IMG/VR virus record: IMGVR_UViG_3300044539_000060
Coordinates: 1 to 37,375 of that record
DNA length: 37,375 nt
Reading direction: 5' to 3' (one strand)
DNA from: a virus
In this document: in pieces, positions 14,261-21,488 of the stretch
How the letters are laid out: the number at the start of each line of letters is the position of its first letter
How positions within the stretch are numbered: the stretch's first letter is position 1
The notes under the pieces: model-generated
The model's database searches: none
What the model was told of the DNA's origin: nothing
What the model saw: only the letters and a program-made list of their open reading frames with translations
Made by a program: the position numbers and the translations under genes

Positions 14261-14931
14261 GCATACAACTAAATAAAAACCGCATCGGCAATATCTCATC
14301 TTCAAACATCCATAAATTAATGGGTTCTAAGAAGCCAAAAGAAACCTACTTAACTGAGTTATCTTATGAGAGAAGATTAGGCAGGTCACTAAGCAACGAA
14401 ACAACCTCAAGACCGACATCTTGGGGGCATCTCCTGGAGGGAATTGTTTTCAATCAATTAGGATTTGAATACTCCCTTGTTTCAGATGAAACTATTAAAC
14501 ATTCTGACTTTGACTATTGGTGTGGAAGCCCTGACGGTTACACGATTGACTCAGTTATTGACATTAAGTGTCCGTTTACCCTTAAATCGTTCGTAGAACT
14601 TGTAGATATTCAAGATATTGATACTTTTAAATACGAGCGACCTGAGTATTACTGGCAACTTGTAAGCAATAGTATCCTTTTAGGGAAACAATTTGCAGAA
14701 TTAATCGTATATTGCCCGTATGAGGATGACTTGGGGCTTATTAAACATGAGGCACAAAATGTGGATGCTCAAGACCTTTACAAATATTATTGGTTGGCAT
14801 CAGCAACAAACGAAGAGATACCCTACATATTACCAAACAACGACTTTATAGACCTAAACATCTTTAAATTTGAAGTACCTCAAGAAGACAAAGACCTTTT
14901 AACCGAAACAATTAAATCAATTAAATTATAA
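14257..14931 (+). CDS. Lambda-exonuclease-like (YqaJ) 5'-3' recombination nuclease
   Basis: A 224-aa PD-(D/E)XK nuclease. Candidate active-site residues in order: Glu61 (WGHLLEG), Asp93 (GSPDG), Asp102 and Lys104 (VIDIKCP) and Gln134 (YYWQLVSN), matching the lambda exonuclease/YqaJ arrangement. Asp replaces the more usual Glu in the E-x-K motif. It degrades one strand of duplex ends so the neighbouring annealase can load. Length is normal. The ATGA overlap with the annealase gene supports a two-component system. Confidence 0.85.
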   Translation: MSIQLNKNRIGNISSSNIHKLMGSKKPKETYLTELSYERRLGRSLSNETTSRPTSWGHLLEGIVFNQLGFEYSLVSDETIKHSDFDYWCGSPDGYTIDSVIDIKCPFTLKSFVELVDIQDIDTFKYERPEYYWQLVSNSILLGKQFAELIVYCPYEDDLGLIKHEAQNVDAQDLYKYYWLASATNEEIPYILPNNDFIDLNIFKFEVPQEDKDLLTETIKSIKL

Positions 14932-14933
14932 TC

Positions 14934-15134
14934 ATGAAAACAAAAATTAAAGAAACAAACGAAAAGGATTATCCTTGCTTAAAGTCATTTAACAACAAAG
15001 ATGAATTAATAGTATTATTCACTTCAAGAAAAATTGGCACTTGCGTACACGGGGAAAGGCTTGGGGATTATGCAACAGATTGGTGTGATGAAAATTTTAC
15101 CCCATTTAACAAAGAAATCATATTAACAAATTAA
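14934..15134 (+). CDS. Unknown small recombination-block protein (66 aa)
   Basis: It lies 2 nt after the exonuclease and 4 nt before the SSB. The pattern DYPCLKSFNNKDELIVLFTS, GTCVHGERLGDYATDW and FTPFNKEIIL resembles a small beta-rich protein I associate with Bacteroidota phage early regions, without known function. Confidence 0.7.
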   Translation: MKTKIKETNEKDYPCLKSFNNKDELIVLFTSRKIGTCVHGERLGDYATDWCDENFTPFNKEIILTN

Positions 15135-15138
15135 CATC

Positions 15139-15435
15139 ATGGCAGAAATTTTATCAGGGTCAATTGACCTATCAAAAATCGACAAAAGTAAAATCGTTGA
15201 AAAGAAACTTAAAGACGGTTCAACCGCTAAATTTTTAAACATCAACATCTCAATCAACAATGAGGTTGACCAGTACGGCAATGTCGCAGGTTTAACCATC
15301 TCTCAGAGTCAAGAGGAAAGACAAGCCAAGACTAAGAAAGTTTACTTAGGTAACCTTAAACGAGTTTGGAGCGACACGCCTCCTGCATTGGAAGTGACAA
15401 TTAAAGACGAGGATATTTCAGATTTACCATTTTAA
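15139..15435 (+). CDS. Single-stranded DNA-binding protein
   Basis: A 98-aa OB-like protein: SGSIDLSKIDKSKIVEKKLK, a strand KFLNINISIN, NEVDQYGNVAGLTISQSQEE and KKVYLGNLKRVW. The C-terminus DEDISDLPF is the acidic tip with terminal Phe that SSBs use to recruit partners. It is shorter than bacterial SSB but usual for phage versions of this type. Location after annealase and exonuclease supports a role in recombination and replication. Confidence 0.78.
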   Translation: MAEILSGSIDLSKIDKSKIVEKKLKDGSTAKFLNINISINNEVDQYGNVAGLTISQSQEERQAKTKKVYLGNLKRVWSDTPPALEVTIKDEDISDLPF

Positions 15436-15444
15436 TCTAATCTT

Positions 15445-15627
15445 ATGAACTTACAACTACTATCTACTAACCCAAACAAACAATCCTCAGGCGTAATGCT
15501 TGAGGGTGTTTGTCTGCAACATTTAAACAACATCAGAGCTGAGATTTTAACATCTAAGAACTTTGCTAAGTGGAGAAAATCAATTAAAAAAGAACTTAAT
15601 AAAATTCAAAATGCACATAACAGTTAA
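15445..15627 (+). CDS. Small unknown protein (60 aa)
   Basis: It starts 9 nt after the SSB and overlaps the next gene by 17 nt. The second half is basic and helical (LTSKNFAKWRKSIKKELNKI). No known motif is visible. It may be nucleic-acid-binding on charge alone. Confidence 0.5.
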   Translation: MNLQLLSTNPNKQSSGVMLEGVCLQHLNNIRAEILTSKNFAKWRKSIKKELNKIQNAHNS

Positions 15628-15916
15628 AAAAATCGGAATGTTTTTCAACACGATTAAAGAATCGGGACAAGAACTGGAAGCTTCAAAAGAAAAAACATTG
15701 AAGCAAGACCAAATCATTTTAAACGCTTTTAAGCCAAACGGAATGAATAGTGCTTGGTTAATGTATAATGCTAATGTATTGCCTCATGGAACGCCCATTA
15801 CGAGCATACGAAGGACATTAAACACTCTTGAGAAGCAAGGTAAAATAGAAAGAGTCGGTCAAAGAATCGGCAACCTGGATAAAAAAGAATTTACTTATAA
15901 ATTAAATTTACAATGA
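15611..15916 (+). CDS. Winged-helix-like regulatory protein (101 aa)
   Basis: I choose ATG 15611 (MHITVKKIGMFFNTIKESG); a longer frame back to 15563 would overlap the previous gene further with an unlikely, Lys-rich extension. The C-terminal two thirds look like a winged helix: KQDQIILNAF, a helix, TPITSIRRTLNTLEKQGKIE as recognition helix, and a wing GQRIGNLDKKEFTYKL. It overlaps the lipoprotein gene by ATGA. A phage transcription or replication regulator is likely. Confidence 0.6.
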   Translation: MHITVKKIGMFFNTIKESGQELEASKEKTLKQDQIILNAFKPNGMNSAWLMYNANVLPHGTPITSIRRTLNTLEKQGKIERVGQRIGNLDKKEFTYKLNLQ

Positions 15917-16332
15917 AAAAAATAATAACCATAGCCCTTTGCCTATTAGTAATAGGTGGGTGCAAAAAAAACTTTATCAAACCTAAAAACAAAACCTATC
16001 AAGTTATCGTTTCTTGGGATACTACGATAAATAAAATGAGGTTAAATCATTGCTCAAGGGGTAGTATTGGAGGTCAAACAATTGACGGTCTTAGGGGCGA
16101 ACCTAAGTACTTTGAACGAGGCTCAGATACCTTATATTATACTGAAAAAGATTCATGTTTTTTTTGGTTTGGAGGAGTTTTGACAACTGTACTTAAAACT
16201 AAACCTATTATGAGAGTTCATATTAATTCAAAATTATGTTGGATGGACACACTAATGGTAGCTAACAAGGGTTTTCATTTTGACTTAAATGTTCATGTAA
16301 TGGACTATTTAATAAAAAATAATAAAATATAA
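15913..16332 (+). CDS. Phage lipoprotein, unknown role (139 aa)
   Basis: MKKIITIALCLLVIGGC is a lipoprotein signal with Cys17 as the lipidated residue. The rest is beta-rich with Cys at several positions (NHCSRGS, KDSCFFWFGG, KLCWMDT) and no membrane segment, so it should sit on the envelope facing the periplasm. Phage lipoproteins expressed early often block superinfection or receptor use. That is an analogy. It ends a run of early genes before the promoter at 16333. Confidence 0.6.
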   Translation: MKKIITIALCLLVIGGCKKNFIKPKNKTYQVIVSWDTTINKMRLNHCSRGSIGGQTIDGLRGEPKYFERGSDTLYYTEKDSCFFWFGGVLTTVLKTKPIMRVHINSKLCWMDTLMVANKGFHFDLNVHVMDYLIKNNKI

Positions 16333-16363
16333 TTTGGAAAGTTAATTATTTAGTTTATCTTTG
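16333..16363 (+). promoter_or_regulatory. Bacteroidota-type promoter (best consensus in the window)
   Basis: TTTG at 16333-16336, exactly 19 nt, then TATCTTTG at 16356-16363: a full match to TTTG-N19-TAnnTTTG. It begins right after the lipoprotein gene and drives a structured leader with a small ORF and then the replication genes. Confidence 0.85.
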
Positions 16364-16389
16364 CAACGGACTCGCACTCCACAAAATCA

Positions 16390-16503
16390 ATGATTATAAA
16401 AATCTTTTTAAACGAGGTATCTATTAGTATCAAACTGGGTTTACATTGTACCCGTGCGAAGTTTGTGAACGTAGATACCTTTTTTATTATACAAAAATTA
16501 TGA
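16390..16503 (+). CDS. Leader ORF (37 aa) upstream of the replication genes
   Basis: ATG 16390, 26 nt after the TATCTTTG box, to TGA 16501-16503, which overlaps the ATG at 16500 by ATGA. The peptide starts MIIKIFLNEVSISIKLGLHC and ends FFIIQKL. It spans a long inverted repeat ending in six T. It may be a leader peptide whose translation controls that hairpin, or an ordinary small gene. Confidence 0.45.
   Translation: MIIKIFLNEVSISIKLGLHCTRAKFVNVDTFFIIQKL
16414..16485 (+). terminator. Nested hairpin with T-tract: candidate attenuator
   Basis: AGGTATCTA (16415-16423) is perfectly complementary to TAGATACCT (16472-16480), and the T-run continues to 16485. Nested inside are CAAACT/AGTTTG and GGGT/ACCC. 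The hairpin lies between a perfect promoter and the replication genes, within the leader ORF. This could end transcription early to make a ~115-nt RNA, or be opened by ribosomes or a regulator. Function is inferred. Confidence 0.6.
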
Positions 16504-17198
16504 GCGGATGGATTAAACTGCATAGGTCAATTACTGACCACTGGCTATACACTGAAAAGAGAGTTTATAGCAGATTTGAAGCATGGAACGACATACTTTT
16601 AACTGTGAACTATTCAGATGCTAAGACAATTATTAAAGGAAAGATGTACACCATTAAACGTGGGGAAAGCATACTATCATTAGAGAGTTGGGCTAAGCGT
16701 TGGAATTGGGATAAATCTAAGGTTCGTAGGTTTTTTAGTTTGTTGCAAACTGATGCAATGATAGTTGTAAAAGGTGATTCAATAACGACACACTTAATCG
16801 TTTGTAAATATGATAGTTATCAAGGTGACCGACACGCAGATGAAACGCAGAAGAAACACAAACGAAACGCAGACGACATTCAAACGACACCAATAGAAGA
16901 AGAAGAAGAATATAAGAAGAATAAAGAAGAAAAAGAAATATTATTTGAGCGGTTTTGGGATTTGTATGATAAGAAGGTTGGTGATAAAGATAAGATAAAA
17001 TCTAAGTTTGATAATTTAAAGGGTAGTGAAATTGAATTAATATTTATTCATATACCTAAATATAAAATTGCAAGACCTGATAAAAAATATCGCAAAGACC
17101 CATCAGCATACTTAAATCAAAAAAGTTGGAACGATGAAATAATAGGAGCAGGGAATATCCCTAATAACGAACCACATTGGAAATCATTTGCAAGATAA
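16500..17198 (+). CDS. Replication initiation / helicase-loader-like protein
   Basis: I choose ATG 16500 (MSGWIKLHRSITDHWLYTEK), coupled by ATGA to the leader ORF; a longer frame to 16446 runs through the hairpin. The 232-aa protein has an N-terminal winged-helix type seen in phage replisome organisers (KRGESILSLESWAKRWNWDK, then VRRFFSLL), a low-complexity acidic linker (EEEEEYKKNKEEKE) and a C-terminal FWDLYDKKVGDK... with KDPSAYLNQKSWNDE, typical of DnaD-like/helicase-loader partners. It directly precedes the primase-helicase. Confidence 0.7.
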   Translation: MSGWIKLHRSITDHWLYTEKRVYSRFEAWNDILLTVNYSDAKTIIKGKMYTIKRGESILSLESWAKRWNWDKSKVRRFFSLLQTDAMIVVKGDSITTHLIVCKYDSYQGDRHADETQKKHKRNADDIQTTPIEEEEEYKKNKEEKEILFERFWDLYDKKVGDKDKIKSKFDNLKGSEIELIFIHIPKYKIARPDKKYRKDPSAYLNQKSWNDEIIGAGNIPNNEPHWKSFAR

Positions 17199-17201
17199 AT
17201 T

Positions 17202-18857
17202 ATGACATACTCAGACTACGGAATAGAACTAAAAACAAGTAAGACTTCAGGCGAAGTTCAAACTACTTGCCCAGCGTGTTCACATGAACGCAAAAAGAAA
17301 ACGGACAAATGCCTTTCAGTCAATTTAGATAAAGAAGTTTGGTATTGTGCGCATTGTGGACATAAAGGAAGATTGAAACAAGAACGCAACATTGAATACA
17401 AAGTCCCTGAATGGAAAAACAAAACGGACTTATCGGATTTAGTAATTAAGTTTTTTGAATCTCGTAAAATATCTCAAGGGACTTTACAAAGAGCAAAGGT
17501 TACCGATGGGAACGAATGGATGCCAAAGGCTCAAAAAGAAATTTCAACTATCCAATTTAATTATTTTAGAGATGACAAATTAATCAATGTAAAGTATAGA
17601 GGCAAGGACAAAGATTTTAAAATGTTTAAAGATGGCGAATTAATATTCTACAATTTAGACTGTTTAAAAAATACTACCGATGTTTTTATTGTTGAGGGTG
17701 AAATGGATGCGCTAAGCTTTATTGAATGTGGCATTTTAAACGTTATTAGCGTACCTAATGGAGCGACATTAACCAATAACAACCTGAACTATGTTGACAA
17801 TTGTTTGGATGCCTTAGAAGGCAAAAGATTTATTTTAGCATTAGACAACGATACACCAGGCAGAAAGTTAAGACAAGAACTTTGCGATAGGCTTGGGATT
17901 GAAAATTGTTTCTTTTTAGAATTTGAAGGGTGCAAGGATGCAAATGAATATTTAATCAAAGAAGATGTAAACCGATTTAGAGAAGCAGTTAAGAACGTCA
18001 AAGAGTTTCCTTTAGAGGGTAGTTTTACAATCTCAGACATTGGCGATGATATTTTTGATCTATACACAAATGGTTTGGACATGGGAGTCAATACTCATAT
18101 TCCTAATTTTAATTTGCGATTTGTAAAAGGATATATCACAACAGTAACGGGTATCCCATCACATGGCAAGTCTGACTTCTTAGATTACATTTGTTTGAGT
18201 CTTCATAGACAAGCAGGTTGGAAGGGTGCATTTTATTCGCCTGAGAATAAACCTACACAATTACACTTTAGCAAAATGGCCCGTAAGATATTAGGCAAGT
18301 CTTGGCATGGTGATAATAAGATGACTTGGGAGGAAGTCCAAAAGGTAGGCACTTATTTAGACTCTGAGGTATTTTTTATTAAACCTGAAAAGGATTTCAC
18401 AATAGAATCAATATTGAAATCGGTTAAGATTTTGAAGAGAAGATTTGGTTTAGACTATTTTGTTATAGATGCTTGGAATAAGTTAGAACATAAGTACACT
18501 GGGAATGAAACTAAGTACATTGGTGAAACCTTAGACAAGATTGCACAGTTTTGCGAGGTTGAGAATATCCATTGTTTTATTGTGGCCCATCCTACCAAGA
18601 TGCAAAAGATAAAAGATTCAGACATTTACCAAGTCCCAAGCTTATACGATGTCAGCGGTTCGTCAAACTTCTATAATAAGTCCGACAATGGATTGGTAGT
18701 TTATAGGGACTTTGCTTCAGGGCAAACAATAGTGAATATTCTAAAGGTTAAATTCTCACATTGGGGCGAAACGAGTCAATCAATCTTTAGCTATGACCTG
18801 GCAAGTGGTCGATATTACAACGATGAATATACAAGAACTGAAAAATGGATAAAATAA
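17202..18857 (+). CDS. Bifunctional primase-helicase (T7 gp4/Twinkle-like)
   Basis: A 551-aa protein with three parts. Zinc ribbon: Cys23, Cys26, Cys49, Cys52 (TTCPACSHE and YCAHCGHKG). TOPRIM primase: IVEGEMDALSF near residue 160, VPNGA, and LALDNDTPGRK near 212. RecA-fold DnaB-type helicase: Walker A GIPSHGKS (residues 317-324, Lys323), SPENKP, Walker B FVIDAWNK and FIVAHPTKM. It unwinds DNA and primes lagging strands; no DNA polymerase gene is present, so host polymerase is presumably used. Spacing to the loader-like gene is 3 nt. Confidence 0.92.
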   Translation: MTYSDYGIELKTSKTSGEVQTTCPACSHERKKKTDKCLSVNLDKEVWYCAHCGHKGRLKQERNIEYKVPEWKNKTDLSDLVIKFFESRKISQGTLQRAKVTDGNEWMPKAQKEISTIQFNYFRDDKLINVKYRGKDKDFKMFKDGELIFYNLDCLKNTTDVFIVEGEMDALSFIECGILNVISVPNGATLTNNNLNYVDNCLDALEGKRFILALDNDTPGRKLRQELCDRLGIENCFFLEFEGCKDANEYLIKEDVNRFREAVKNVKEFPLEGSFTISDIGDDIFDLYTNGLDMGVNTHIPNFNLRFVKGYITTVTGIPSHGKSDFLDYICLSLHRQAGWKGAFYSPENKPTQLHFSKMARKILGKSWHGDNKMTWEEVQKVGTYLDSEVFFIKPEKDFTIESILKSVKILKRRFGLDYFVIDAWNKLEHKYTGNETKYIGETLDKIAQFCEVENIHCFIVAHPTKMQKIKDSDIYQVPSLYDVSGSSNFYNKSDNGLVVYRDFASGQTIVNILKVKFSHWGETSQSIFSYDLASGRYYNDEYTRTEKWIK

Positions 18858-19030
18858 TAGACATAATTAAAGAAAAATTCCCTACTGCAAACTACCAACA
18901 TCAAGGAAATTTGCTATGGGTTTGGGAGAACGGGGAATTAATTCAAAGATTTGATTTGAATTACTGCAAAAATTTATTAGATTGCAACGAATTAGAAACA
19001 TACTTAAACAATTTAAAAGAAAAATATTAA
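18845..19030 (+). CDS. Small unknown protein (61 aa)
   Basis: It overlaps the end of the primase-helicase by 13 nt. It begins MDKIIDIIKEKFPTANYQHQ, then NLLWVWENGELIQRF and a helical C-terminus (CNELETYLNNLKEKY). It is soluble and acidic. No family recognised. It is the last gene of the replication operon before a promoter. Confidence 0.6.
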   Translation: MDKIIDIIKEKFPTANYQHQGNLLWVWENGELIQRFDLNYCKNLLDCNELETYLNNLKEKY

Positions 19031-19092
19031 CTTAATTATCAATAACTTACAAATATTACAATTTAAAAGTATAAATTATTCAATTATAATAT

Positions 19093-19100
19093 TACCTTTG
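19093..19100 (+). promoter_or_regulatory. Bacteroidota-type promoter box before a lipoprotein gene
   Basis: TACCTTTG, an exact TAnnTTTG match, followed by TACTA as in the box before 30007 (both read CTTTGTACTA). No TTTG is seen 19-21 nt upstream, so the -33 part is weak. The leader to the ATG at 19121 is about 20 nt. Confidence 0.55.
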
Positions 19101-19120
19101 TACTACTTAATAACAATAAA

Positions 19121-19531
19121 ATGAAAAAAATTACAAAAACAAACATGGTTAAAAACTTTGCGATTGCATTATTTAGCCTTTCAACTTTAGCAGGGTGTCA
19201 AAAAGAAACTGTTACCCCAAGTCAATCTACAACGGTTAAACCTACAACTCACACCCTGATGCTTGTAAATTGGTCAAGGCTTGATGTAACATTATTCAAT
19301 AGAATAGACCAAAGCTTAAATAGGGATTTAATGGGTAGAGATGACTTATTTGGTAGAGATACAGTTTACTTAAATGTTGATGAAATTGAATATGCAGTAG
19401 AAATACATCCTAAATATAGTGGCTATTTTGTTTGGGGCGATGTTAGATTAGCATTATATGACAATGGAGTTTTAAAGCAAACATACGAAAGAATAAATAA
19501 AAAGTTTTACATAAGATACCAAGCAAAATAA
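19121..19531 (+). CDS. Phage lipoprotein, unknown role (136 aa)
   Basis: Signal with lipobox LAGC (Cys26) after IALFSLSTLAGC; ATG at codon 9 (MVKNF) would give a shorter signal and is a possible start. The linker is Thr/Ser/Pro-rich and the body carries LMLVNWSRLDVTLFNR and WGDVRLALYDNG, a beta-rich extracytoplasmic domain. It has its own promoter box, like an accessory (moron) gene. Superinfection exclusion is an analogy to other phage lipoproteins. Confidence 0.6.
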   Translation: MKKITKTNMVKNFAIALFSLSTLAGCQKETVTPSQSTTVKPTTHTLMLVNWSRLDVTLFNRIDQSLNRDLMGRDDLFGRDTVYLNVDEIEYAVEIHPKYSGYFVWGDVRLALYDNGVLKQTYERINKKFYIRYQAK

Positions 19532-19550
19532 AAAACAACAACTTTAAAAA

Positions 19551-20015
19551 ATGACAACAACTGACCAACAAATAGAACAAATAAAGTATAAGCAACTTTA
19601 TCAAACAACCTTAAGAGAAAACAAATTACTCTCCGCAAGGGTTACAAAACTAAACAGTGAAATAAGAATACTACAAAGTAAACTAAATAAAGAAGTTAAA
19701 ACGGAATTATCTGCACCACTTCAGAAAATCAAAGATGCAATCAACAATTACTTTAATGTTGACATCGATGTAAAGATAAGACAAGGCAATTATGTGAGAG
19801 GTAGAGTAGTTTATTATTTCATCTTAAGAAGTTCAACATCTATGAGTTACCGAGATATTGGGGACACGTTAAACACTCGTCATGATCACGCTAGTATTAT
19901 TCACGCCATAAATAACCATCATGATTGGATTGAGTACGATAGAACCTACAAGAGAGATTTTGAAGCTATCATGTTAGAATTAAACACACAAAATGCCACC
20001 ACAAATAACGATTAA
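19551..20015 (+). CDS. DnaA-domain-IV-like DNA-binding protein with coiled coil
   Basis: A 154-aa protein. Residues about 5-55 form a coiled coil (LYQTTLRENKLLSARVTKLN). Residues about 80-125 resemble the DnaA C-terminal DNA-binding domain: VVYYFILRSSTSMSYRDIGD, then TRHDHASIIHAINN, close to the DnaA signature around RDHTTVLHA. There is no AAA+ domain. It might bind DnaA-box-like sites in the phage origin or compete with host DnaA. The family resemblance is visible; the role is inferred. Confidence 0.72.
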   Translation: MTTTDQQIEQIKYKQLYQTTLRENKLLSARVTKLNSEIRILQSKLNKEVKTELSAPLQKIKDAINNYFNVDIDVKIRQGNYVRGRVVYYFILRSSTSMSYRDIGDTLNTRHDHASIIHAINNHHDWIEYDRTYKRDFEAIMLELNTQNATTNND

Positions 20016-20121
20016 GTATACCAAAGGTCTTGAAAGTAGCACTCAGGTAATTAACTTAAACGATTTTTACAAGGCCAAATCAAGACTGGAGAAATTAGGA
20101 TATAAAGTAGAAAAATTATGA
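19993..20121 (+). CDS. Small unknown protein (42 aa)
   Basis: ATG 19993 overlaps the DnaA-like gene by 23 nt and the TGA 20119-20121 overlaps the NinG ATG (ATGA). The peptide MPPQITIKYTKGLESSTQVI continues NLNDFYKAKSRLEKLGYKVE, a beta-then-helix pattern. It fills what would otherwise be a 100-nt gap in an operon with none. Confidence 0.55.
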   Translation: MPPQITIKYTKGLESSTQVINLNDFYKAKSRLEKLGYKVEKL

Positions 20122-20636
20122 AGACCTGCAAAATATGTTTAAACGAGTTTGAACCGAGTAAACCTCTCCAGGTAACTTGTTCTTATTCCTGCGCATTATC
20201 GTACGCAAGAGGTCACATGGCCAAGAAAGTAAAGGCAGAGAACAAGGTTAAAAAAGAAAGAATGAAGACCAAGAGCCAACACTTAAAGGAACTGCAAACC
20301 ATATTTAACAAGTTTATTAGACTTAGAGACAAGGGGCAAAATTGTATCAGTTGCGATGCTAAGATAAAAGGCAACGGTCATGCTTCACACTTTTTTTCGG
20401 TAGGCTCAAACCCAGCATTAAGATTCAATGAGAATAATTGTTTTGTATCTTGCGAGTATTGTAACACCTATTTGCATGGGAATTTATTTGAATATTCAAT
20501 AAGGTTACCCGAAAGAATAGGCGAAGATGCTTACCAAAAATTACTAAGTTCTAAAGGGGAGAAACTACACTTAAGCATTCCCGAAATAGAATTGCTTAAA
20601 ACCATTTATAAAAATAAAATAAAAGACTACCTTTAA
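20118..20636 (+). CDS. ninG: NinG-like recombination protein
   Basis: A 172-aa protein with the NinG/Rap plan: an N-terminal zinc-finger-like set Cys4, Cys7, Cys21, Cys25; a basic helix (KVKAENKVKKERMKTKSQ); then Cys76/Cys79, GHASHFFS (His88, His91), Cys112/Cys115 and LHGN. In lambda this protein stimulates Holliday-junction/recombination processing. It fits with the annealase-exonuclease-SSB set upstream. Start is fixed by the ATGA overlap with the 42-aa gene. Confidence 0.85.
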   Translation: MKTCKICLNEFEPSKPLQVTCSYSCALSYARGHMAKKVKAENKVKKERMKTKSQHLKELQTIFNKFIRLRDKGQNCISCDAKIKGNGHASHFFSVGSNPALRFNENNCFVSCEYCNTYLHGNLFEYSIRLPERIGEDAYQKLLSSKGEKLHLSIPEIELLKTIYKNKIKDYL

Positions 20637-20643
20637 AAAATAA

Positions 20644-20675
20644 TTTGGTACTTTCAAGATAAAATTGTAATATTG
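20644..20675 (+). promoter_or_regulatory. Candidate promoter for the middle gene block
   Basis: TTTG (20644-20647), 20 nt, then TAATATTG (20668-20675): one mismatch to TAnnTTTG and the same box as the early promoter at 11402. It starts 8 nt after NinG, and the next ATG is at 20684, so the leader would be only a few nt. Confidence 0.6.
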
Positions 20676-20683
20676 TAAACATT

Positions 20684-20905
20684 ATGAACGATTTGATATA
20701 CAACTATATCGATAAATTAGTAGAGAAAATAGCCGCTAAAGAGGGCGGATGTTCTCGAAATCGTAAGCCTGAAAAGGTTGAGTTTTGGATTCACCGACCA
20801 AACTACACAACGGTAGTTACAGTGACCTACAAAGAGTTAGAGAAGTGTATGATGTTGGCTTGTTATCCTGAACATTTAATTAAATACATTGAGCGAGAAG
20901 TTTAA
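20684..20905 (+). CDS. Small unknown protein (73 aa)
   Basis: First gene behind the promoter, overlapping the sigma-like gene by 17 nt. MNDLIYNYIDKLVEKIAAKE is helical; then GGCSRNRKPEKVEFWIHRP and VVTVTYKELEKCMMLACYPE. A conserved-looking Cys pair is present. Function unknown. Confidence 0.65.
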   Translation: MNDLIYNYIDKLVEKIAAKEGGCSRNRKPEKVEFWIHRPNYTTVVTVTYKELEKCMMLACYPEHLIKYIEREV

Positions 20906-21488
20906 CATATTGCTTTGTGAGTTTAATGACTCAAAAATCTTTAACGATTATTGTAAGAGATACGGACATAAAGACCATCAAGAACTAAAGTCAGAAGTAC
21001 TTTCAATCCTACTTGAATTGCCACAACACAAAAAAGAAACAATAGCTGAAAACAACTACCTTACTCCTTACGCTTTGCAGATTCTTAAGTTCCAAGTCAG
21101 CCATTGCAATTGGACTGCATTTAGAAAAAAGTTTGGTAATAGAGAAAAGTTAATAATGTTTGATGATATTAAGATGGGGGCAGGATGTGATAAGAATAAT
21201 GATATAACCGATAAATTTGTAGTATGGCGGAATTTGTTTGATATTCCTATGTATGATTTACACGATATAGAAGAAGTTGAGATAGAAGTTGAAAAAGTAG
21301 TAGCTAAAATTGAGGAGGATATGCTTAATCAAGATAACAAATACTTTTATCATTCAAGATTATTAAACGAACTTATCATCACTGGAGTAAACACAAAACA
21401 ACTGAGCCGAGATATCGGGATACCTTATACCTCAGTCCGTCACGCCATAAAAGAATATAGACAACACCTTAAAGAATGGTTAAAATAA
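20889..21488 (+). CDS. Sigma-factor-like transcription protein (199 aa)
   Basis: Only a TTG start (20889) gives the full frame; the first in-frame ATG is far inside. Residues about 10-90 resemble the sigma region-2 part of Bacteroidota phage sigma-like proteins (FNDYCKRYGHKDHQELKSEV, LSILLELP, then FRKKFGN). Residues about 155-195 form a region-4-like helix-turn-helix: LLNELIITGVNTKQLSRDIG, then IPYTSVRHAIKEYRQHL. It may redirect host RNA polymerase to the three AATATAATATA promoters. The resemblance is by eye; the target is inference. It overlaps both neighbours. Confidence 0.6.
   Translation: MSEKFNILLCEFNDSKIFNDYCKRYGHKDHQELKSEVLSILLELPQHKKETIAENNYLTPYALQILKFQVSHCNWTAFRKKFGNREKLIMFDDIKMGAGCDKNNDITDKFVVWRNLFDIPMYDLHDIEEVEIEVEKVVAKIEEDMLNQDNKYFYHSRLLNELIITGVNTKQLSRDIGIPYTSVRHAIKEYRQHLKEWLK

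Noticed and set aside
16446-17198. Longer start (16446) for the replication-initiation protein
   Set aside because: The extension translates the attenuator stem; ATG 16500 with an ATGA overlap and a typical GWIKLHR start is preferred.
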